From: an uncultured Parabacteroides sp.
GTDB lineage: Bacteria > Bacteroidota > Bacteroidia > Bacteroidales > Tannerellaceae
Assembly (NCBI GenBank): GCA_934725305.1
Contig: CAKVBA010000023.1
Location: forward strand, 1 to 42,986
Length of the DNA: 42,986 nt
Direction: 5' to 3'
This document shows, in pieces, positions 9,431-18,308 of this stretch. The number at the start of each line of letters is the position of its first letter. Within the stretch, counting starts at the first letter, position 1. Under the pieces are notes generated by a model. The model was not told where the DNA came from and ran no database searches. It was given only the letters and a program-made list of their open reading frames with translations. A program made the translations under genes and the position numbers.

Positions 9431-9438
9431 TATCTTTG
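9431..9438 (+). promoter_or_regulatory. -7 promoter element of the 9.4-11.5 kb operon
   Basis: TATCTTTG matches the consensus and lies 31 bases before the first ATG. Together with the rnpB element it forms a divergent promoter pair. Confidence 0.6.
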
Positions 9439-9469
9439 TTTTGGTTTTTGCTGATAATCATAAATCAAA

Positions 9470-10234
9470 ATGAGTGTACAGAAAGAAGATAGTGATGTGT
9501 TAAATAGGCTTCGTAACTCTTTAGGAAAGATAGAAGGGCGTCTGCATGTGCTTGAGCAGCAGGTGGCTGTTGAGACACAAATCGAGTATTTCAAGAACTC
9601 AGACATGATGCGCCGAAGTCCCGATCGTGCCACGTATCCTACAACAGATGAAGAGTGTGAGTTGACCTATCAGATGTTGCGCGAGAATGAAGAGCTGACG
9701 CGTGATAATAAACGGCGTTTGTTGACATTGTTGGCCCTTTCAAAGAATGTAAAAGCCTATCGGATGTTGCAAGAGTATGCTGAGGCGCCTGATGCAGATG
9801 TGGCAGACTGGACTTATATGGCCTTGATGGAATGTCGTATATCGCTTGAGTCGGATTTGTCAGAGGAGAAGCAGATTTATATTTCTACCGGATTGGGCGG
9901 CAAAGGAGAGAAGTTGCGTTTCTACTTATTATTATTTGCCCGCAACAAGATTCCCTTTCAAGATTATCAGCAACAGACTATCGAACGTGAGTTGGTTTAT
10001 ACGTTGTCGCAATACGACTGTGAAATTGAACGGCTCACGATGGAAGATCTGTATGTAGAGATGCTCTTCTTGATGCCGGTGCTTACCGACCTGAAGAGTG
10101 TGATGAATCAGATTATAAATGAATGTAATCAATATGGCAATTTCCTTTCCAATGTATTTACGGTGACGAATGTCAAGCAGTTGAGTCGTGAGGAAATTGA
10201 AGAGATATTAAATAAAAAGGATGAAAACAGTTGA
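9470..10234 (+). CDS. Conserved helical protein of unknown function, first gene of the gtrA-gtrB operon
   Basis: I do not recognise this 254-residue protein. It has no signal peptide or membrane segment. Residues 1-35 have a heptad-like pattern (LNRLRNSLGKIEGRLHVLEQQV) that may form a coiled coil. The middle (LTRDNKRRLLTLLALSKNVKAYRMLQEYAE) resembles a helical repeat. Its last 14 bases overlap the gtrA start, so translation is probably coupled and it may work with the membrane glycosyl-transfer pair downstream. The start is the first ATG after a good -7 element. Confidence 0.8.
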   Translation: MSVQKEDSDVLNRLRNSLGKIEGRLHVLEQQVAVETQIEYFKNSDMMRRSPDRATYPTTDEECELTYQMLRENEELTRDNKRRLLTLLALSKNVKAYRMLQEYAEAPDADVADWTYMALMECRISLESDLSEEKQIYISTGLGGKGEKLRFYLLLFARNKIPFQDYQQQTIERELVYTLSQYDCEIERLTMEDLYVEMLFLMPVLTDLKSVMNQIINECNQYGNFLSNVFTVTNVKQLSREEIEEILNKKDENS

Positions 10235-10601
10235 GCAGTTCATAAAGTTTGGATTGGTAGGTGTGAGCAACACGTTGATAACGATGGTTGTCATTTGGGG
10301 CATGATGAAATGGTTGGGATGTGCCGAAGGATTGTCGAACTTCACCGGATATGTGGCCGGTTTGTTGAACAGTTTTATCTGGAATAAGCAATGGACCTTC
10401 AAGGAGTCGAATGCAGGATGGATCGGAAGTGCTTTCCGTTTTGCGGTAGCCTTTGTCTTCTGTTATGCGTTGCAGTATGGTTTGGTGCTGTTCCTTAATA
10501 GTCGTCTGCCGATAGATCATTACTACAATCATCTGATAGGTATGGTGTTTTACACTGTGCTCAATTTTGTAATCACGAAGTTTTATACGTTTAAAGCGTA
10601 A
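10221..10601 (+). CDS. GtrA-family membrane protein
   Basis: This is a 126-residue protein with four hydrophobic segments. It has the family's opening pattern FIKFGLVGVSNTLI and a central NSFIWNKQWTFKE, matching the usual N-x-x-W-x-FxWTF type motif. GtrA proteins are thought to flip polyprenyl-phosphate-linked sugars across the inner membrane. It overlaps the previous gene and is followed after 6 bases by the GtrB-like transferase, the usual GtrA-GtrB pairing. The glycan that is modified is not evident from the window. Confidence 0.9.
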   Translation: MKTVEQFIKFGLVGVSNTLITMVVIWGMMKWLGCAEGLSNFTGYVAGLLNSFIWNKQWTFKESNAGWIGSAFRFAVAFVFCYALQYGLVLFLNSRLPIDHYYNHLIGMVFYTVLNFVITKFYTFKA

Positions 10602-10607
10602 TGAGGT

Positions 10608-11549
10608 ATGAAAAAACTTGCCGTTATCGTTCCCTGTTACAACGAAGAGGCTGTTATCGCTGAATCGTACCGCCGGACAAAGCAGGTACTAGACAGCCTG
10701 CCTAATCCTACGGAAATTATCTATATCAACGATGGGAGTCGAGATAAGACACGTCTGATGCTCAATGATATTGCGGCGTCAGATCCGCATGTAAAGGTGT
10801 TGCACTTCTCTCGCAACTTTGGACATCAGCCTGCTGTTACAGCAGGTATCAACAACTGTGATGCCGATCTGGCAGTGATTATTGATGCTGATATGCAGGA
10901 TCCTCCTGAGTTAATTCCCGATATCTTGGCGCTGCAAGAGAAGGAACAGGCCAATGTGGTCTATTGTGTGCGTAAGACTCGCAAAGGCGAAAGCTACTTT
11001 AAACTGTTTACGGCTAAGGCATTCTATAAGCTGCTGAACTGGATGAGTGAGGTGAATTTTCCATTGGATACCGGCGATTTCCGTCTGATCGACCGTAAGG
11101 TGATGAATGAGTTTTGCCGTTTGAAAGAGCGTGGCAAATATATACGTGGACTTATCAGTTGGGTGGGATTCAATCAAGTACCATTCTATTATGACCGTGA
11201 TGCTCGTATTGCTGGCGAGACCAAGTATCCGTTGGGCAAGATGTTGAAGTTTGCCACGAATGCGATGCTTTACTTCTCCAAAGAACCATTGCGTTTGGCT
11301 ATCAGCTTAGGCTTTATTTCGGTGCTGGTGGGTATTGTGTTGGCTATCTGGTTTACCTTGGGTAAAATCTATGGATTCAGTAATGCCGAAACAGGATGGA
11401 CATCTATCATGACCACTATCATTTTCTTTGGCGGTGTGCAGTTGTTGACCGTGGGTGTTTTGGGTCAATACATTGGAATCTTATTTGATGAGGTAAAGTC
11501 GCGTCCGGAGTATATTATTGATGAGAAGCGTAATTTTGACGAGGCGTAA
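10608..11549 (+). CDS. GtrB/DPM1-like polyprenyl-phosphate glycosyltransferase (GT2)
   Basis: The 313-residue enzyme would transfer a sugar from a nucleotide donor to undecaprenyl phosphate at the inner face of the membrane. The GT-A fold motifs are clear: VIVPCYNEEAVI at the N-terminus, YINDGSRDKT, HFSRNFGHQPAVTAGI, and the metal-binding DADMQDPPELI. Two C-terminal membrane helices (residues ~225-245 and ~265-290) anchor it, as in GtrB. It is last in a three-gene operon ending at a strong hairpin. The transferred sugar is unknown. Confidence 0.92.
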   Translation: MKKLAVIVPCYNEEAVIAESYRRTKQVLDSLPNPTEIIYINDGSRDKTRLMLNDIAASDPHVKVLHFSRNFGHQPAVTAGINNCDADLAVIIDADMQDPPELIPDILALQEKEQANVVYCVRKTRKGESYFKLFTAKAFYKLLNWMSEVNFPLDTGDFRLIDRKVMNEFCRLKERGKYIRGLISWVGFNQVPFYYDRDARIAGETKYPLGKMLKFATNAMLYFSKEPLRLAISLGFISVLVGIVLAIWFTLGKIYGFSNAETGWTSIMTTIIFFGGVQLLTVGVLGQYIGILFDEVKSRPEYIIDEKRNFDEA

Positions 11550-11592
11550 ATTATGCCTTGAATGAGACAACGTGCAATGGCATCGCCCTTTG

Positions 11593-11651
11593 ACATTATG
11601 CCACTCTTAGTAAGGGGTTTTCTCCCTTAGAGTGACATAATGTTTTCCTTT
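11593..11651 (+). terminator. Terminator hairpin between gtrB and the convergent glycosidase gene
   Basis: ACATTATG (11593-11600) pairs with CATAATGT (11636-11643), with further pairing inside (CACTCT/AGAGTG), followed by a T-rich run on the plus strand. Confidence 0.7.
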
Positions 11652-11652
11652 T

Positions 11653-14271
11653 TTATTCAACGACGATTTCGTCAATAAACAACCAGGATTCGCCTCGTAC
11701 ATGATGCCACGAAGGCAAAGAGAGCGGATGTTCTGCTTTGATATGAATGTAGCGAGCCTCTTTATGAATGTGGTTTAATTCAAATGGGATGCGGATGTAA
11801 TCATATTCACCTACGCCCTGGCGAGCCTCTCCGTAGTTGATCGTTCCGGCAGATATATATTTTACTCCATCTTTAGAAACCGATACTTCCAGCCTCTTCG
11901 GAGGCATCACCCATGCTGTGAGTGATTGCAAGAAAGCCAACGATACACGGCGCACTGGTTCTACTTGTCCAAGATCAATAATCAGATCCAAGTCGTTGCC
12001 TTGGTATCCATGCCATAAAGGAGCTTGTGCATTCAGTGGTGCAAAAACACCATCTGTCATGGCGCTGTCTCCATTTGCCGGATACTTCGGGTGATAGGGC
12101 TGCAGATAGGTTACCTTGGCATCCAATGCCTTATGAGCAGCAATGGTGTGGGTTACTGTTTCGTAGGCTTTCCCTTGAGCGAATACACGAGCCTTGATGG
12201 TTTGTACCGAACGAACATCAAACGGCTCTTTATATAGTTTCGAGTTGGCTTTTGGTTCACTTCCATCAGTTGTATAGCGTATTTCACCATTCGTTAGGTA
12301 ACATTCCATGCTCACCGTGAAACCTTTGCGGTCGGTTGTGCGATCGGCTTGAATGGCAATTTCCGGAGTAATCTGTGCTAAATCGAACCAAGCCGTTCCT
12401 TCACTTACCAAGGTGATAGCACCCGAAGCTCCGCCATGATGCGTGCGGATAAATTCTTTGGGAGGGCAAACCAATTCGTAGCGCTTCCACTCTTCCGTTA
12501 GTTCATACTCCTGTTCTCCTAAGGTGTGCAGATAAAGTTTGAAGGTCATCTTTTTACCTTTGGATCGGTTCAATGCCAAAGAACGGGCGTCGGTTCGAGC
12601 CCATACCGACAGAATATAGGTACGGTCAGACTCGTTATCGATTGGGAACAAATGGCGGGAAGCACCGGCGTTGGGAAAGGGATTGTGGAGACGCAGTGAA
12701 AACTCTCCATCATAAGCGATGCGAGGATCCGGAAATAGTGTCGCTCCTCGACCACCGGCACCACCGGCACCGCCGATAATCTCTCCGGCTTCGACCGACT
12801 CTTCAAAACTTGGATTCACCAATAAGTTTCCTCTTGCAACGGTAGAAGGCGTAGGCTCAAGATCAATCTTGTAAACACCTGTACCCATGGGAGAAAGAAT
12901 GTCTTTGATCTGCCCCTTATTGCATTCTATTTCACGGTTCTCAAAGACTTGTCTGGCATGGCAACGGTCGGGCATCTTTTCGGGAAGAGACAGAGAGATT
13001 GGCAGTGGCTGATTGGTCAGGTTCTGCGCAATTACAAGTCGTTTTTTCCCCCGGTGAAACATTCGTGCACTTATCTGCTTGTTGTCGGTGTTGATTGCTA
13101 TCGATTGAGAGTCATAGAGGTAGGGAGCAATTTGCTGTAGCTCAACAGCAAGGGTCTTAAATCCATTCCACAACAGTGGTGATCCATTGTCGGGCATACG
13201 GTGGAATCCTTGTACACCACGTGCACCGGCTAGAATACTGGCATAAACCATTAGACGAACTTCGCGTGAAGAGGGTTCGCGAGTCCATATTTCACTGCCA
13301 CCAAACACTTGCGGAACCAGCCAGACGGCCTTTTCGTAGCACATTTGCTGATAGATATCGGCAATCATTTTAGGAGCATCTGTGGCAGGAGCATTGGGAA
13401 TGGGATATGGATCGGCCATGATAATATCATACGTGTTGGCATAGCGGCGAGCCGGCAGAGGACTAATAATGACCACTGTAATAGGGTGATAGGGGTCCAA
13501 TTCATGAATCAGGTCATACGACTTCTGCAATGTTTCAGGGCTAACACCTTGTCCGTCGGGCTCGTCTGCAATGTAGTAGGAGAGTAGAGCCGGGTGATCC
13601 TTGACGCGCAGAATCTCTTCGCGTAGCATAGCCATTTTTTCTTCAGGAGTTGATGTAATGCCGAGTCCTACACCTTGGCTGCCGGCCAGACTGCATACAT
13701 TATAGTTTACCTTGATGCCCAGTTGGGCGCATAGATCGAGATAGGCCATGCGGTCAGCCTGATTGTCGGGGGTAATGTTGTGATAGGGCGAATAGAGGTT
13801 TATGCCCTGTGTAACCTCACTTTTCAGGAACAGATAGTTGTCTTCTGCCAAACTGGAGTAAAAGCCGATGGGAAACCATTGCCAACCATCTATCAGCAGA
13901 TTGCCATTCAGTCGGTCTATCTTTACTTCATTGGGCTTTTGTGTTAGTTTTAGCAACTCTACCGAGTGGAGAGTCTCACTTCCCTTGTCTGTGATAGTCA
14001 GCTTATATCGGTTACTTCCCAGCTGCATCGATTTTGTGTCCACTGTAATTAGGTTTACTCCCGGCTTCAGTGTGTAAGAGCGATTCGGTTCTGTCATGTG
14101 AGCCACGGCACCTTCGTGGTCAAAGGGAAGATATACGATGATTTCCGCCTCTTTTTCGTCGGTATAGAAACTCATGCGAGAAGAGACTTTGATATTTTCT
14201 GCTTGAATTACTTGTCCCATGATGGCACAAAGTAGCATAAGCAGATAACGGAATATAGAATCTGTTTTCAT
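11653..14271 (-). CDS. Secreted multidomain glycoside-hydrolase-like protein
   Basis: The 872-residue protein begins with a Sec signal peptide (cleavage near VIQA-EN). A short beta domain (30-115) leads into a GH-like (beta/alpha) barrel at ~120-440, with WQWFPIGFYSS and the acid/base-like Glu in YYIADEPDG. A galactose-binding-like beta domain follows at ~480-620 (LLVNPSFEESVEAGE). Next is a chitobiase C-terminal-like repeat near residue 670-720 (RYTTDGSEPKANSKLYKEPF), and finally an F5/8-type carbohydrate-binding domain. This fits a periplasmic or surface enzyme acting on host or plant glycan. I cannot assign the GH family or substrate. It is the last gene of the metF-holB-gldB-like operon, 14 bases behind its neighbour. 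Confidence 0.8.
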   Translation of the reverse strand: MKTDSIFRYLLMLLCAIMGQVIQAENIKVSSRMSFYTDEKEAEIIVYLPFDHEGAVAHMTEPNRSYTLKPGVNLITVDTKSMQLGSNRYKLTITDKGSETLHSVELLKLTQKPNEVKIDRLNGNLLIDGWQWFPIGFYSSLAEDNYLFLKSEVTQGINLYSPYHNITPDNQADRMAYLDLCAQLGIKVNYNVCSLAGSQGVGLGITSTPEEKMAMLREEILRVKDHPALLSYYIADEPDGQGVSPETLQKSYDLIHELDPYHPITVVIISPLPARRYANTYDIIMADPYPIPNAPATDAPKMIADIYQQMCYEKAVWLVPQVFGGSEIWTREPSSREVRLMVYASILAGARGVQGFHRMPDNGSPLLWNGFKTLAVELQQIAPYLYDSQSIAINTDNKQISARMFHRGKKRLVIAQNLTNQPLPISLSLPEKMPDRCHARQVFENREIECNKGQIKDILSPMGTGVYKIDLEPTPSTVARGNLLVNPSFEESVEAGEIIGGAGGAGGRGATLFPDPRIAYDGEFSLRLHNPFPNAGASRHLFPIDNESDRTYILSVWARTDARSLALNRSKGKKMTFKLYLHTLGEQEYELTEEWKRYELVCPPKEFIRTHHGGASGAITLVSEGTAWFDLAQITPEIAIQADRTTDRKGFTVSMECYLTNGEIRYTTDGSEPKANSKLYKEPFDVRSVQTIKARVFAQGKAYETVTHTIAAHKALDAKVTYLQPYHPKYPANGDSAMTDGVFAPLNAQAPLWHGYQGNDLDLIIDLGQVEPVRRVSLAFLQSLTAWVMPPKRLEVSVSKDGVKYISAGTINYGEARQGVGEYDYIRIPFELNHIHKEARYIHIKAEHPLSLPSWHHVRGESWLFIDEIVVE

Positions 14272-14285
14272 TTCATTTGATCTTT

Positions 14286-15281
14286 TTAAGGCTTATATTT
14301 TGATTGTGCGAGTATCTCTTGTGCATCCTGATTATCCATTAGAGCTTGCAGGCTGGAACCGGTCTCCTTCATATAGGCCGATATAATCTGCCAACCCATC
14401 CAACTGCCAATATTGCCTGGTGCATCGGTGGCCAAAAAGGTGCTGGGAGCATCTTCGAAATAATGAGCCGTGGTCATTATCTCGGGTGTATATAGATGTT
14501 TGCGCTTGATAATGGTTTCCCAAATTTTAGCCTCATGTGCTTGCACCCATTCATAGCCTTGTGTAGAATAGCCCAACAGAGTGGCAGGAGATGTTTCAGG
14601 CAGAGCCTTTGATAGGATGTAACGGATCTTACCTTCATAAATCATCCGGTCTAATAGCACATTCTCTTTCCCTTTGAAAGGAAACTCTGTCATTAGCCAA
14701 CCGGCCAGATAGTCGGGAGCAATGTTTTCGCGTTGCATTTTCTGACGTTGATAGTCGTAGAAGAAAGATTGGTAGAGCGGATAATCCATGCCCATGTATT
14801 TGTCAATCGAGAGAGAAAGCAGACTGTCTGCTGTGAGCACATTCTGGTTGAGCCCCGACACATGCATGTAGATGGCCGGAATCTGCATGGAAGGCAGATT
14901 GGCTTTCAGAAAGGCAAAAGCACAACCTAACTGCTGCTGTATATCGTTGAGTGAATCATATTGAGTGATGGCATCAAGATAGAGCTTTTTTAGAGTAGGT
15001 TCGGTGTAAAGCCGTTGCAGATGCGCCCACAGTTCGGGTCCGTTGGTCTGTTGCAGGTTGAAAAGGCCTTTTCCTAAGATGTCTAACATAGCGGCATATT
15101 GCTGTTGTAGCTGTGGCAGTTGGGAGCTGTCGGCAGCATCAATCAGCTGGTAAAGCGACTTGTCGAACCGATGAATCTGAATAGGTTCAGCATCTGCATA
15201 ACTGCTGGCCGTGTTGTTTTGTCCGTGGCAACTGCTCAGTAGCGAGACCAGGATAAGCGTATGGAATAGTTTTGAAATCAT
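14286..15281 (-). CDS. GldB-like lipoprotein
   Basis: The 331-residue protein has a lipoprotein signal (LILVSLLSSC, Cys at about 18). It shows the features of the GldB family, which is essential for gliding in Flavobacterium but also widespread in non-gliding Bacteroidales, where its role is unknown. Supporting stretches are IQIHRFDKSLY early and, near the end, MTTAHYFEDAPSTFLATDAPGNIGSWMGWQII, the conserved C-terminal block of this zincin-like family. Position in an operon directly behind holB is a common arrangement in Bacteroidales, as far as I recall. Confidence 0.8.
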   Translation of the reverse strand: MISKLFHTLILVSLLSSCHGQNNTASSYADAEPIQIHRFDKSLYQLIDAADSSQLPQLQQQYAAMLDILGKGLFNLQQTNGPELWAHLQRLYTEPTLKKLYLDAITQYDSLNDIQQQLGCAFAFLKANLPSMQIPAIYMHVSGLNQNVLTADSLLSLSIDKYMGMDYPLYQSFFYDYQRQKMQRENIAPDYLAGWLMTEFPFKGKENVLLDRMIYEGKIRYILSKALPETSPATLLGYSTQGYEWVQAHEAKIWETIIKRKHLYTPEIMTTAHYFEDAPSTFLATDAPGNIGSWMGWQIISAYMKETGSSLQALMDNQDAQEILAQSKYKP

Positions 15282-15297
15282 GGTAAATAAGCTCTTT

Positions 15298-16422
15298 TTA
15301 TCGTTTAATCAGTACGGTGATCTTCAGGGAAAGATCGAAGAAGACCATCTTTGCATTTACATTCTGCGCAATATCACGCTCGGCATTAGCCAGTTCTTCC
15401 ATTAAATCAATCACATTCCGTTCGTTGACGAAGGGAGCAAATTTGGTGGCAAAACCAGCCTCGTCGTTGTTCATGTAATTTAGCTCGGGAGACATAAAGC
15501 GATACATGAAGTTCTCGCGTATTAAGTGTTGACAATAAGCAAGATAATTCTTTTGTCTTTCGCGTCCGATAGCGGCCAATGTGTCGGCCAGTTGCTTCAT
15601 CCCTTTTACGTTGCGAGCCCATGAGTTGCGCATCATGCTCTTAAACTGTTCCAAGAAGAAATTGTTCTCTTCGTTGAGGCTGATAGCTTCGGTTGCTTGC
15701 AGGAAATCGCCACAAGAAAGGTGTGCAATATGTTGGGCATCTTCCGGGGACAGACCATAGTTTGACATGATCGCTTCGATCATCTTTTCCTGTTTGATAG
15801 GATGCACATGGATGCGCTGTGTACGTGACACAATCGTGCCTAAAACCTGTTCGGGTTGTTCCGAAACCATCAAGATGACTGTGTTGGCTGGCGGCTCTTC
15901 AATAAGTTTGAGCAGCTTGTTGGCACAAACAGGATGGAGCTTTTCAGGAAGCCACACCAGCAGGATACGATAATTGGCTTCATAAATCTTCAGGTTTAGT
16001 TTATGAATGATTTCTTCACTCTCGCGCGAATAAATCGTAGCTTGTGAATTACCCGCTTCGATAAAGTCGAGCCAGTTGTCGAAGTTGAAATAGGGGCGAC
16101 CACTCAGGAACGAACGCCACTCTTCGAGATAATCGTCACAAATCTCCTTCTTTTTATCCTTCTTCGAAATGATAGGAAAGACGAAATGCAGGTCTGGATG
16201 AGCCAGCGCGTCAAACTTCTTACAAGAGGGGCATTGACCACAAGAATCGGTCTCGCTGCGGTTTGTACAGTTCAGATAACGTGCATAAGCCAAAGCCAAT
16301 GCAAATGTGCCGGTGCCACCTCGACCTGTGAAAAGCTGGGCGTGAGGAACCACACCGGTGCGGGCCGACTGTATAAGCCGGCTCTTTATCTCTTCTTGAC
16401 CAATGATCTCTTTGAAATACAT
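15298..16422 (-). CDS. holB: DNA polymerase III subunit delta'
   Basis: This is a clamp-loader subunit of the replicase. The 374-residue protein opens with FKEIIGQEEIKSRLIQSARTG and PHAQLFTGRGGTGTFALALAYA, a degenerate Walker A in which the catalytic Lys is replaced by Thr, as expected for delta', which does not hydrolyse ATP. A zinc-binding cluster follows (CTNRSE..SCGQCPSC). KLLKLIEEPPANTVILMVSEQPEQVLGTIVSRTQ is the sensor/SRC-like region. It lies 16 bases behind metF and 16 before the GldB-like gene. Confidence 0.93.
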   Translation of the reverse strand: MYFKEIIGQEEIKSRLIQSARTGVVPHAQLFTGRGGTGTFALALAYARYLNCTNRSETDSCGQCPSCKKFDALAHPDLHFVFPIISKKDKKKEICDDYLEEWRSFLSGRPYFNFDNWLDFIEAGNSQATIYSRESEEIIHKLNLKIYEANYRILLVWLPEKLHPVCANKLLKLIEEPPANTVILMVSEQPEQVLGTIVSRTQRIHVHPIKQEKMIEAIMSNYGLSPEDAQHIAHLSCGDFLQATEAISLNEENNFFLEQFKSMMRNSWARNVKGMKQLADTLAAIGRERQKNYLAYCQHLIRENFMYRFMSPELNYMNNDEAGFATKFAPFVNERNVIDLMEELANAERDIAQNVNAKMVFFDLSLKITVLIKR

Positions 16423-16438
16423 GTGAATGAGTTGATTA

Positions 16439-17392
16439 TTAATAAATCTCTTTGGCTACTCTTCTCACACTGTCGGAAGCCAACATCGTGTAGAAGTGAA
16501 GGCTTGGCACACCACTGCTGATCAGTTCTTTGCATTGCTGGATACACCATTCGACGCCCACCTCTTTGGCCTCGTCGTCGGTCTTGCATTTACGCAGCTC
16601 GGCAGCAAAAGGCTCAGGAATATCAGAGCGGAATACTTTGGGAAGCACTGTTAGTTGATTCATAAAGACGATTGGCTTGATGCCTGGAATGATGGGCACA
16701 GTGATGCCTTCGGCTCGGCAGCGTTCTACAAAGGAGAAAAACTTGGTATTGTCGAAAAACATCTGAGTCACCAGATAGTCGGCTCCGTTCTTTACCTTTT
16801 CCTTCAGATAATGGATATCCGATTCCATATTGGGAGCTTCTTCGTGTTTTTCGGGATAGCAAGCCATACCATACGAGAAAGAGGTCTCGTTGGCTTCGAA
16901 GAGTGATCCATCCAAAGCAATCCCCTTATTGAAGTTGTTGACCTGCTGTTGAAGATCTGTTGCATGTTCGTGATAGAGCTCGTTGTTCTTCTGGCTGTTG
17001 TCCAATGTCTTGGTGTCGCCACGCAACAATAGCAGATCATAAACTCCCAAGAAGTTGAGATCGATCAGAGCATATTCCGTTTCATCCTTGGTAAAGCCCT
17101 TACATATAATATGAGGAACCGCTGTGATGCCATACTTGTTTTGAATAGCCGAAGCAATCGCTACCGATCCGGGGCGTTTGCGGATATTGACTTTCTGGAA
17201 ACTTCCATCAGGTAGAGTCTTATAGATAAACTCGCTGTGATGCGATGTAATATTAATGTATTTAGGGTCGAATTCTACAAGCTTATCGATGACATTATAT
17301 ACTTTTTGGATGCTGTTCCCCTTTAGCGGAGGCAGTATTTCAAATGAGAAAGCTGTACTTTTACTGTTGTTGATTAGATCAATAACTTTCAT
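16439..17392 (-). CDS. metF: 5,10-methylenetetrahydrofolate reductase
   Basis: This FAD enzyme reduces methylene-THF to methyl-THF for methionine synthesis. The 317-residue protein is standard for MetF: FSFEILPPLKG with the catalytic Glu, then INITSHH, PHIICKGFTKDETEYAL, LLLRGD and the FAD-contacting YLVTQMFFDN. The open frame can be extended to 17416, but a -7 promoter element overlaps that longer start, so MKVIDLIN at 17392 is the likely start with a leader of only ~15-20 nt. It heads the four-gene operon that continues with holB. Confidence 0.94.
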   Translation of the reverse strand: MKVIDLINNSKSTAFSFEILPPLKGNSIQKVYNVIDKLVEFDPKYINITSHHSEFIYKTLPDGSFQKVNIRKRPGSVAIASAIQNKYGITAVPHIICKGFTKDETEYALIDLNFLGVYDLLLLRGDTKTLDNSQKNNELYHEHATDLQQQVNNFNKGIALDGSLFEANETSFSYGMACYPEKHEEAPNMESDIHYLKEKVKNGADYLVTQMFFDNTKFFSFVERCRAEGITVPIIPGIKPIVFMNQLTVLPKVFRSDIPEPFAAELRKCKTDDEAKEVGVEWCIQQCKELISSGVPSLHFYTMLASDSVRRVAKEIY

Positions 17393-17413
17393 ATTTCTAT
17401 TTGTTTTTGTTTC

Positions 17414-17421
17414 CAAAGATA
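17414..17421 (-). promoter_or_regulatory. -7 promoter element of the metF operon
   Basis: TATCTTTG on the minus strand, 22 bases upstream of the preferred metF ATG, matches TAnnTTTG. Confidence 0.65.
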
Positions 17422-17511
17422 CAAAATGAAATCGAAATGTGTGCGAATGTTAGAAAAGTATATTAAAAATGGATCTTATATGAAAACTGTAGAGTCGCTT
17501 TTCCCTTGTTT

Positions 17512-18232
17512 AATCCAATTCGGTCATTAGATTACGATTCTTGTTGATGCTTGTTTTGAGCAGATTGCAATGGCTCTGCGTTGAATGCCTATTTATCAAC
17601 CATAAAAATACAATAAGCCGACAGGCAGACAAGAGACTACTAATCCGATTAAAACGGAGTGGTTATTCCGTCAAAAATGGGTGCCTACCCAATCCGAACG
17701 GAGTAGTTATTCCGTCCGAACGGAGTGCCTACCCATTTTCAAAAAAGTCCCTACCCTTTTTTGAAAAAGTCTATACCCTTTTTTCAAAAACTCTATAGAC
17801 TATTGAAGGATTGGCTATAAACCCTTTTTTCAGGGTGTTTGGGCCGAGACTGATTCGTCTGTCAAGTCCGGCGAAATCGCCCGTCGTTTCTGCCGGATCC
17901 GTTACCGCTTTTATCCAATAATAATCCGGATAAAAATACAATAACTATCTCTCAGCGCATATTTGATTCAGACAATAGACTATTCATTTATATAAACAGG
18001 CAAGTTAATGTTTATCCCAAATCGGTCATCATACGTGTAATAATTCGTGGTTGAGTCTGTAAGGCGTTGACAATAAGTTGCTTGTAAAACTATTCTTCCT
18101 AATGGCGGTCATTAGAAAACTCTATTTGCAAAAAAGTTTATAATCAAGCAGTTACAAAGTTAGCCGCGGAAATGGACAGAATAAAATATTCAGTCGCTTT
18201 ACTTTTTTCGTTCTAATGGCCGATTTGGGTTT
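17512..18232 (+). repeat. MITE-like intergenic element, copy A
   Basis: This fills most of the 916-base gap between metF and ilvE; I see no credible gene in it. Its ends are imperfect inverted repeats: AATCCAATTCGGTCATTAGA on the left and TTCTAATGGCCGATTTGGGT on the right. A ladder of seven 21-25 bp words runs from about 17645 to 17805. The first ~440 bases match the inverted copy at 29.1-29.6 kb at roughly 90% by eye. Copy A has an extra ~230 bases, including two internal end-like sequences (18016-18029 and 18098-18115). It encodes no transposase, so any mobility would be in trans. Confidence 0.8.
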
Positions 18233-18273
18233 AAAAAGATTTCATTTTTGTATGGGTCTTATTGTTTTATTAA

Positions 18274-18281
18274 TATCTTTG
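18274..18281 (+). promoter_or_regulatory. -7 promoter element of ilvE
   Basis: TATCTTTG, 28 bases before the ilvE ATG. Confidence 0.6.
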
Positions 18282-18308
18282 CCTTTGATAATCTAATAAC
18301 AACTAAAC

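Noticed and set aside
17645..17805. Regularly spaced repeats that could be a CRISPR array
   Set aside because: The words are shorter than usual CRISPR repeats, change gradually, have no unique spacers between them, and no cas gene is nearby.
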